Below the pieces are notes generated by a model, which had not been told where the DNA came from, made no database searches, and worked only from the letters and a program-made list of their open reading frames with translations. A DNA stretch of 8,344 nt from Paracoccaceae bacterium. Its GTDB lineage: Bacteria > Pseudomonadota > Alphaproteobacteria > Rhodobacterales > Rhodobacteraceae. The stretch is from the NCBI GenBank assembly GCA_015485375.1, contig WFTU01000404.1:1-8344 (forward strand), read 5' to 3'. A program made the position numbers and the translations under genes. Shown here piece after piece: positions 1-8,344 of the stretch; the first letter of the stretch is position 1; every line of letters begins with the position of its first letter.

Positions 1-3938
<3,938 letters not shown>

Positions 3939-3959
3939 GTTGTCGTTAGTGAAATTGAA

Positions 3960-3990
3960 GGCCCTGCCGGAAACGGCGGGGCCTTTTTTT
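3960..3990 (+). terminator. Rho-independent terminator of rpoC
   Basis: Starting 21 bases after the rpoC stop, arm GGCCCTGCCG (3960-3969) pairs over all 10 positions (one G-U) with CGGCGGGGCC (3974-3983). The loop is GAAA, a stable GNRA type, and a run of seven T follows (3984-3990). This is a textbook intrinsic terminator and marks the end of the rpoBC transcription unit. The T run also supplies part of the stop codon of the convergent minus-strand gene (3989-3991). Read on the minus strand, the same hairpin is followed only by TTCAATTTC, a poor U tract, so any termination in that direction should be weaker. Confidence 0.95.
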
Positions 3991-4993
3991 ACGGGTAGAA
4001 GGCGCCGGCGAGCGCGCGGTGATGCCGGAAGCGGGAATCTTCGGCAGGGTCCGTTCCGGCCACCTCACATAGGCGCGTGACGTAGTGGGCGCAGCAGGCG
4101 TGGTGCATGGCGCTGATGTCCCGGCGGGCGGTCAGGCGGGCGTATTCTTCGGCGAAATCCGCCTCGCGCGCGAGGGCCGAGGTATCCTCGACGTCGTTGG
4201 TGTCATATGTGGCAAAGAATGTATCGTCATAGCGTTTGACCATCGCGGCGCCACTGAGGCGGGTCGCTTTCAACGCATAGCTCTCTCGTGATTTGACGGC
4301 GTAGTGGTTCACCCGGGCGGCCGTATGGGTAATCCGGCCAACATGTGTCGCACGGGCGTGCTGTACCGGAGCGGTGAGATGGATGGCCTTGATCAGCCTG
4401 CCCTCGCAATCGACCCAGCGTTCCTTGTTTTTCCAGCGGCCGCGAAAATCCCGCGGGGAGTGGGACGCAAAGGTGGCGAAACTTTCGGGGTCACGGAACA
4501 GGGATTTGAAGTGGCGGTTTGCCTCGTCTTGCGTTTCGGCGGCGCGGGTGAACCGGTGGCGCAGGAAACCGTCCTGCCAGCGGTCTTGCCCGTTGCTGCC
4601 GAAAACCTTCCAGTAGATCGCCGTGCCGAGATACCCGTGCAAGTTCAATCCGATCAGGTCTTGCACAGTGCCATTACCGACCGAGATCTGCAAAAACTCG
4701 TCCGTATCCAGTGCCATTACCCAGTCGGAGGCGAGAACGCGGGAATCCTGCCGCGCGGCGCGATAGGCGGATAGGAGGGGGGACTTTCCGGGCGCAGGCT
4801 GGTGGCGCTGGTGGCGGATGAAGCCCATTTCGGCCAGCGCATCCAGCATCCGGTCGGAGCCGTCGGTGCAATCGTGGCTCAGCACCAATATGTTGTCGAA
4901 TCCGGTCATCCGGTGCCATGCGATCCATTCCAGCAGGAACGGCCCTTCGTTTCGGGCGGGGGAAATCAGGGTGACGGCGGGGTTCAGGGACAT
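3989..4993 (-). CDS. Glycosyltransferase family 2-like protein
   Basis: Predicted nucleotide-sugar-dependent glycosyltransferase of 334 residues. Near the N-terminus, VTLISPARNEGPFLLEWIAW (about residues 7-26) is typical of the 'Glyco_tranf_2_4' type of GT-A fold. SHDCTDGSDRML (39-50) resembles its second nucleotide-binding strand. DTDEF (96-100) is the DxD motif expected to bind the metal and sugar-nucleotide phosphates. NHYAVKSRESYALK (from residue 229) matches a conserved C-terminal motif of these and GT92-like enzymes. There is no signal peptide or membrane segment, so it should be cytosolic, probably acting on cell-surface polysaccharide; donor and acceptor cannot be read from sequence. 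I chose ATG 4993 because the family homology begins just after it. A TTG start at 5068 would add 25 residues unlike the family. There is no Shine-Dalgarno; the sequence before ATG is pyrimidine-rich. The stop TAA overlaps the rpoC terminator T run. No partner genes lie alongside. Confidence 0.87.
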   Translation of the reverse strand: MSLNPAVTLISPARNEGPFLLEWIAWHRMTGFDNILVLSHDCTDGSDRMLDALAEMGFIRHQRHQPAPGKSPLLSAYRAARQDSRVLASDWVMALDTDEFLQISVGNGTVQDLIGLNLHGYLGTAIYWKVFGSNGQDRWQDGFLRHRFTRAAETQDEANRHFKSLFRDPESFATFASHSPRDFRGRWKNKERWVDCEGRLIKAIHLTAPVQHARATHVGRITHTAARVNHYAVKSRESYALKATRLSGAAMVKRYDDTFFATYDTNDVEDTSALAREADFAEEYARLTARRDISAMHHACCAHYVTRLCEVAGTDPAEDSRFRHHRALAGAFYP

Positions 4994-5001
4994 GGAAAAG
5001 G

Positions 5002-5030
5002 AGGCTACAGACCGGATCCCGATGTGTAAA
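5002..5030 (-). promoter_or_regulatory. Candidate sigma-70 promoter for the glycosyltransferase gene
   Basis: Reading the minus strand, TTTACA (5030-5025, five of six consensus bases) is followed after exactly 17 bases by TAGCCT (5007-5002), which keeps the important TA and final T of the -10 box. Transcription would start around 4993-4996, at or a few bases before the ATG at 4993. That fits the lack of a ribosome binding site and would give a leaderless mRNA. The -10 match is only three of six, so this is a candidate. Confidence 0.35.
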
Positions 5031-5176
5031 CCGTGCGCGGGGAATCGCGGTTGCCGGCGGATTCGCAAAGGGGTATCCGGGGGTGAAGTCCCGATTGCAC
5101 CGGTGTGCCTGAAACCCTAGTAAATACAGGGGGAGGGGCCATTTTTGCCGCAATGCGGAAACTGGCGTCACACCTG

Positions 5177-5205
5177 TTGACATGTCCCGCGACTCCTTCT
5201 ATGTA
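5177..5205 (+). promoter_or_regulatory. Candidate promoter of the str operon (rpsL-rpsG-fusA)
   Basis: A perfect -35 hexamer TTGACA (5177-5182) is followed by a 17-base spacer and TATGTA (5200-5205) as a weak -10 (three of six). The perfect hexamer at ideal spacing is unusual in this GC-rich background. No better pair was found closer to rpsL; TTGCAC at 5345 and TTGAAA at 5370 lack usable -10 partners. Transcription would begin near 5212, giving a leader of about 190 bases. Confidence 0.5.
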
Positions 5206-5297
5206 TCGCCCGCTCGGGAAGGGCATCTGCCTGCCCCCGATACAAGCCACAATCTGGCGGTCACGATCCGGACTTTGTCCCGATCCTCTGGAATTTC

Positions 5298-5338
5298 GCC
5301 GCGCCGCAGCCCTCAGGGGGTGCGTGGGCGGCATTTTT
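5298..5338 (+). terminator. Terminator-like hairpin in the rpsL leader (possible attenuator)
   Basis: GCCGC (5298-5302) pairs with GCGGC (5328-5332). The helix continues inward through CCGC/GCGG-type pairs (5304-5307 with 5322-5326, one bulged T at 5325) to CCCT/GGGG (5310-5313 with 5317-5320) around a three-base loop. One G-G mismatch and a bulged A interrupt it. ATTTTT follows directly (5333-5338). The T run lies on the plus-strand side only, so it acts, if at all, on rpsL-directed transcription. It sits 61 bases before the rpsL ATG with no gene to terminate upstream, so an attenuator, or the end of a ~125-base small RNA, are the options. Folding was done by hand. Confidence 0.45.
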
Positions 5339-5385
5339 GGCGTTTTGCACATTCGGTGCTTGGCGCGAGTTGAAACTGGTTGCAC

Positions 5386-5390
5386 GGGGT
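5386..5390 (+). promoter_or_regulatory. Ribosome binding site of rpsL (non-canonical)
   Basis: GGGGT lies nine bases before the ATG at 5400. It can pair with the 16S anti-Shine-Dalgarno over five bases with one G-U wobble. This is weaker than expected for such a highly expressed gene and contrasts with the clear AAGGAG before rpsG. Confidence 0.5.
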
Positions 5391-5399
5391 TAGAACCGA

Positions 5400-5771
5400 A
5401 TGCCAACGATACAACAGCTGATCCGCAAGCCGCGCAAACCGCGCGTGAAGCGACAGAAGTCCCAGCATCTGCAGGCGTGTCCGCAGAAGCGTGGTGTATG
5501 CACACGTGTTTACACGACCACACCGAAAAAACCGAACTCGGCTATGCGTAAGGTTGCCAAAGTGCGCCTGACGAACGGTTTCGAGGTCATTTCCTACATT
5601 CCCGGCGAAAAGCACAACCTGCAGGAGCACTCTGTTGTGCTCATCCGCGGCGGTCGTGTGAAAGACCTTCCGGGTGTCCGCTACCACATTCTGCGTGGTG
5701 TTCTGGATACCCAGGGTGTCAAGGATCGCCGTCAGCGCCGTTCGAAATATGGCGCCAAGCGTCCGAAGTAA
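5400..5771 (+). CDS. rpsL: 30S ribosomal protein S12
   Basis: S12 (123 residues, standard length) sits at the interface side of the 30S subunit next to the decoding centre and helps control tRNA selection accuracy. The invariant signatures are present: ACPQKRGVCTRVYTTTPKKPNSA (residues 26-48), RLTNGFEV, HNLQEHSVVLIRGGRVKDLPGVRYH, and the basic tail SKYGAKRPK. Lys43 and Lys88, where substitutions classically confer streptomycin resistance, are both lysine, so this allele looks wild type. Asp89, the residue methylthiolated by RimO in E. coli, is present. The start at 5400 is fixed by the family N-terminus MPTIQQLIRKP. It is the first gene of the str operon here; the TAA stop overlaps the AAGGAG ribosome binding site of rpsG. 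Longer open frames starting upstream in another frame overlap it and are not real. Confidence 0.99.
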   Translation: MPTIQQLIRKPRKPRVKRQKSQHLQACPQKRGVCTRVYTTTPKKPNSAMRKVAKVRLTNGFEVISYIPGEKHNLQEHSVVLIRGGRVKDLPGVRYHILRGVLDTQGVKDRRQRRSKYGAKRPK

Positions 5772-5783
5772 GGAGAATTACCG

Positions 5784-6254
5784 ATGTCGCGACGTCATGC
5801 CGCCGAAAAACGCCAGGTTCTGCCGGACGCCAAATATGGTGACCGCATCCTGACGAAATTCATGAACAACCTGATGCTGGACGGAAAAAAATCCGCTGCC
5901 GAGCGTATCGTTTACGGTGCGCTTACCCGCGTCGAGGAAAAGCTGAAGCGGGAGCCGGTAGAGGCTTTCCACGAAGCGCTGGAAAACATCAAGCCGTCGG
6001 TCGAGGTTCGTTCCCGCCGCGTTGGTGGTGCCACCTACCAGATTCCGGTAGAGGTTCGCCCCGAGCGCCGTGAAGCCCTCGCCATCCGCTGGCTGATCTC
6101 CGCTTCGCGTTCGCGCAACGAGAACACCATGGAAGAACGTCTTGCCGGCGAATTGCTGGATGCCGTTAATTCCCGCGGTTCTGCTGTCAAGAAACGTGAA
6201 GACACCCACAAAATGGCCGATGCGAACAAAGCATTCAGCCATTATCGCTGGTAA
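5784..6254 (+). CDS. rpsG: 30S ribosomal protein S7
   Basis: S7 (156 residues) nucleates assembly of the 30S head by binding the 3' major domain of 16S rRNA and lies near the E and P tRNA sites. The sequence follows the family from end to end: MSRRHAAEKR, the YGDRILTKFMNNLMLDGKKSAAE segment, EVRSRRVGGATYQIPVEVRPERR (the rRNA-contacting beta-hairpin region), LAIRWLISASRSR, and the C-terminal AFSHYRW ending. An AAGGAG at 5770-5775, overlapping the rpsL stop, lies eight bases before the ATG; together with the family N-terminus this settles the start. The gap to rpsL is only 12 bases, so the two are surely cotranscribed and perhaps translationally coupled. In E. coli, S7 represses the operon from a site in a much longer rpsL-rpsG spacer, which is not available here. 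Confidence 0.99.
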   Translation: MSRRHAAEKRQVLPDAKYGDRILTKFMNNLMLDGKKSAAERIVYGALTRVEEKLKREPVEAFHEALENIKPSVEVRSRRVGGATYQIPVEVRPERREALAIRWLISASRSRNENTMEERLAGELLDAVNSRGSAVKKREDTHKMADANKAFSHYRW

Positions 6255-6260
6255 CTTATA

Positions 6261-6273
6261 GGATCGGACGAGA
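6261..6273 (+). promoter_or_regulatory. Weak ribosome binding region of fusA
   Basis: The 22-base gap between the rpsG stop and the fusA ATG contains GGATCGGACGAGA but no clean AGGAG. GGA at 6266-6268 (eight bases before the ATG) is the best-placed match. Translational coupling to rpsG is plausible. Confidence 0.4.
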
Positions 6274-6276
6274 ACA

Positions 6277-8344
6277 ATGGCTCGCGAATATCCCCTCGAA
6301 CGCTACCGTAACTTCGGTATCATGGCGCACATCGATGCAGGTAAAACCACCTGTACGGAGCGTATCCTGTACTACACAGGCAAATCCCACAACATCGGCG
6401 AGGTGCATGATGGCGCCGCAACGATGGACTGGATGGAGCAGGAGCAGGAGCGTGGCATCACGATCACCTCGGCTGCTACCACCACATTCTGGGAACGTAC
6501 CGAAGACGGTAAAACGGCACAGACGCCCAAGCACCGCCTGAACATCATCGACACCCCGGGCCACGTTGACTTCACCATCGAAGTTGAACGGTCGCTGGCG
6601 GTTCTCGACGGTGCGGTTGCGCTGCTCGACGCCAACGCCGGTGTCGAGCCGCAGACCGAAACGGTTTGGCGTCAGGCCGACCGCTACAAGGTTCCGCGCA
6701 TTGTTTTCGTCAACAAGATGGACAAGATCGGCGCAGACTTTTTCAACTGTGTCGAAATGATCCGCACACGCGTTGCCGGCAACCCGCTTCCGATCCAGCT
6801 GCCGATTGGCGCCGAAACGGAGCTCGAAGGTTCCATCGACCTGATCACCATGGAAGAATGGGTGTATCTGGGCGAAGATCTTGGTGCCACATGGGAGCGC
6901 CGTCCGATCCGCGACAGCCTGAAAGACAAGGCCGAGGAAATGCGCGCCGAGATGATCGAAATGGCTGTCGAAATGGGCGACGATGTCATGGAAGCCTATC
7001 TCGAAGGCAACGAGCCCGATGTGGACACGCTGCGCAAGCTGATCCGCAAAGGTACGCTGGAAATGGCGTTCGTTCCGATCCTCGCCGGTTCCGCCTTCAA
7101 GAACAAAGGTGTTCAGCAGCTGCTCAACGCCGTGATCGACTTCCTGCCGACTCCGCTGGATGTTCCCGATTACATGGGCTTCAAGCCGGGCGACGAGACA
7201 GAGACACGCGACATTCCGCGTCGTGCGGATGATGACATGCCGTTCTCGGCCCTGTCGTTCAAAATCATGAACGACCCGTTCGTTGGCTCCCTGACCTTTA
7301 CCCGCATCTACTCGGGTACTTTGGGCAAGGGCGACAGCATCCTGAACTCGACCAAAGGCAAAAAAGAGCGCGTTGGCCGTATGATGATGATGCACTCGAA
7401 CGACCGCGAGGAAATCACGGAAGCATTTGCAGGCGACATCATCGCGCTGGCAGGTCTGAAAGACACCACAACCGGTGATACGCTGTGTGCGATCAACGAT
7501 CCGGTGGTTCTGGAAACCATGACCTTCCCCGATCCGGTGATCGAGATCGCTGTGGAGCCGAAGACCAAAGCCGACCAGGAAAAAATGTCCGCCGGTCTGG
7601 CCCGTCTGGCTGCCGAGGATCCGTCCTTCCGTGTCGAAACCGATTTCGAATCCGGCCAGACGATCATGAAAGGGATGGGCGAGCTTCACCTCGACATTCT
7701 GGTTGATCGCCTGAAGCGCGAATTCAAGGTCGAAGCCAACATCGGTGCGCCGCAGGTTGCTTACCGCGAGACTATCTCGCACGAAGCCGAAGTCGACTAC
7801 ACCCACAAGAAACAGTCGGGTGGTTCGGGTCAGTTCGCGCGTCTGAAAATGATCCTGATGCCGACCGAGCCGGGCGAGGGGTACTCCTTCGAATCCCGTA
7901 TCGTTGGTGGTGCTATTCCCAAGGAATACATCCCGGGCGTTGAAAAAGGCATTCTGTCCGTGATGGACAGCGGCCCGCTGGCCGGCTTCCCGGTCATCGA
8001 CTTCAAGGTTGCGCTGGTTGACGGTGCTTTCCACGATGTTGACTCCAGTGTTCTGGCCTTTGAAATCGCCGCCCGTGCAGCGATGCGCGAAGGCATGAAG
8101 AAAGCCGGCGCGAAACTGCTGGAACCGATCATGAAAGTCGAAGTGCTGACACCGGAAGAATACACCGGCGGCATCATCGGCGATCTGACCTCCCGTCGCG
8201 GGATGGTGCAGGGGCAGGATACACGCGGCAACGCGATTGTCATCGACGCCTTTGTTCCGCTGGCGAATATGTTCGGGTACATCAATACCCTGCGTTCCAT
8301 GTCCTCTGGCCGTGCGAACTTTACGATGCAGTTCGATCACTACG
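6277..8344 (+). CDS. fusA: Elongation factor G (3' end missing)
   Basis: EF-G is the GTPase that moves tRNAs and mRNA through the ribosome and, with RRF, splits it for recycling. The frame runs from ATG 6277 with no stop for 689 codons to the window edge. The family is about 705 residues, so some 15-20 are missing. GTPase motifs are intact: G1 AHIDAGKTT (residues 17-25), switch I RGITIT (59-64), G3 DTPGHVD (92-98, with His96 as the catalytic histidine), G4 NKMD (146-149) and G5 GSAFK (271-275). Domain III shows GMGELHLDIL near 7675. Domain IV shows HDVDSS, with His586 equivalent to the tip-loop histidine of E. coli (position 583). Domain V shows LEPIMKVEV and GDLTSRRGM. It is third in the str operon, 22 bases after rpsG. 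No plus-strand stop occurs in the window, which makes it easy to miss in ORF scans that require one; a 694-codon minus-strand open frame opposite it is a shadow. Confidence 0.99.
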   Translation, partial: MAREYPLERYRNFGIMAHIDAGKTTCTERILYYTGKSHNIGEVHDGAATMDWMEQEQERGITITSAATTTFWERTEDGKTAQTPKHRLNIIDTPGHVDFTIEVERSLAVLDGAVALLDANAGVEPQTETVWRQADRYKVPRIVFVNKMDKIGADFFNCVEMIRTRVAGNPLPIQLPIGAETELEGSIDLITMEEWVYLGEDLGATWERRPIRDSLKDKAEEMRAEMIEMAVEMGDDVMEAYLEGNEPDVDTLRKLIRKGTLEMAFVPILAGSAFKNKGVQQLLNAVIDFLPTPLDVPDYMGFKPGDETETRDIPRRADDDMPFSALSFKIMNDPFVGSLTFTRIYSGTLGKGDSILNSTKGKKERVGRMMMMHSNDREEITEAFAGDIIALAGLKDTTTGDTLCAINDPVVLETMTFPDPVIEIAVEPKTKADQEKMSAGLARLAAEDPSFRVETDFESGQTIMKGMGELHLDILVDRLKREFKVEANIGAPQVAYRETISHEAEVDYTHKKQSGGSGQFARLKMILMPTEPGEGYSFESRIVGGAIPKEYIPGVEKGILSVMDSGPLAGFPVIDFKVALVDGAFHDVDSSVLAFEIAARAAMREGMKKAGAKLLEPIMKVEVLTPEEYTGGIIGDLTSRRGMVQGQDTRGNAIVIDAFVPLANMFGYINTLRSMSSGRANFTMQFDHY

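Larger units (their letters stand above)
4994..5399. other. Divergent intergenic region between the glycosyltransferase gene and rpsL
   Basis: This 406-base stretch contains no convincing gene. Short open frames cross it on both strands, but none has a ribosome binding site, recognisable protein content or a sensible start. It holds a candidate minus-strand promoter (5002-5030), a small dyad CCGC-AAT-GCGG (5148-5158), a candidate plus-strand promoter with a perfect TTGACA (5177-5205), and three successive stem-loops in the presumed rpsL leader. The 8-base palindrome CACCGGTG (5098-5105) could be a protein site, but nothing else supports that. Confidence 0.8.
5212..5399 (+). promoter_or_regulatory. 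Putative structured 5' leader of the rpsL mRNA
   Basis: If the 5177 promoter is used, the transcript carries about 190 untranslated bases. Three stem-loops can be drawn by eye: GGGCA/TGCCC (5221-5225 with 5232-5236); GATC-C-GGAC/GTCC-C-GATC around a TTT loop (5265-5285, one C-C mismatch); and the long terminator-like hairpin at 5298-5332. A small GGTT/AACC pairing (5378-5381 with 5394-5397) would place the ribosome binding site in its loop. The structures suggest post-initiation control of ribosomal protein synthesis. No known riboswitch class was recognised. Confidence 0.4.

Noticed and set aside
5115..5131. A CCCT/AGGG stem with an AT-rich loop upstream of the str promoter, considered as a terminator.
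   Set aside because: The stem is only four base pairs and the next T run lies about ten bases further on; too weak to call.
4674..5183. A 169-codon minus-strand frame overlapping the glycosyltransferase start.
   Set aside because: It is a shifted frame over the glycosyltransferase N-terminal coding region, Pro/Arg-rich, and the in-frame GT2 motifs belong to the other frame.
5182..5373. A possible 63-residue leader peptide before rpsL.
   Set aside because: Its ATG overlaps the TTGACA -35 hexamer, so it would not be transcribed from that promoter, and no ribosome binding site precedes it.
5105..5551. A 148-codon plus-strand frame running from the intergenic region into rpsL.
   Set aside because: It overlaps rpsL in a different frame, has no ribosome binding site, begins before the likely promoter and has no recognisable content.
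7381..7392. Four consecutive ATG codons in fusA (Met369-372), considered as a repeat or slippage site.
   Set aside because: The surrounding RMMMMHSN segment aligns with the conserved EF-G domain II motif (R-x-x-x-M-H-A/S-N), so it is probably normal coding sequence.
6256..8340. A 694-codon open frame on the minus strand opposite fusA.
   Set aside because: It lies exactly antisense to fusA, whose GTPase motifs and domains are unmistakable. The minus-strand translation is rich in His, Arg, Gln and Phe with no recognisable domain. Long antisense frames arise in GC-rich genes with strong codon bias, and here it only looks dominant because fusA has no stop inside the window.

Overview
The window is a core housekeeping segment of an alphaproteobacterial chromosome, most probably Rhodobacterales (Roseobacter-type). 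This is inferred from remembered family sequences, not a search. S12 starts MPTIQQLIRKPRKP, S7 is 156 residues ending HYRW, EF-G starts MAREYPLERYRNFGIMAHID, and RpoC carries a lineage-specific insert of about the E. coli size in its trigger loop. Base composition is moderately GC-rich.

Layout. Positions 1-3938 (+) hold rpoC without its first ~95 codons. A strong intrinsic terminator follows at 3960-3990. On the minus strand, 4993-3989 encodes a 334-residue family-2-like glycosyltransferase that converges on rpoC and diverges from the next operon. Positions 4994-5399 are a 406-base non-coding divergent region. They hold a candidate promoter for each direction and a structured rpsL leader with a terminator-like hairpin about 60 bases before the start codon. 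From 5400 the str operon runs on the plus strand: rpsL (5400-5771), rpsG (5784-6254) and fusA (6277 to the window end, lacking only about the last 15-20 codons). tuf usually follows fusA but lies outside the window.

How the genes work together. RpoC is the catalytic beta-prime subunit of RNA polymerase. S12 and S7 are small-subunit proteins at the decoding centre and the head. EF-G drives ribosome translocation. The glycosyltransferase has no evident functional link to these and looks like a passenger inserted between two ancient operons.

I found no mobile element, CRISPR array, tRNA, rRNA or new multi-gene system. The points worth a second look are the inverted glycosyltransferase gene, the possible transcription attenuator before rpsL, the lack of room for an E. 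coli-type S7 operator between rpsL and rpsG, and a possibly leaderless glycosyltransferase mRNA. The longest minus-strand open frame opposite fusA (694 codons) is a shadow and should not be annotated.
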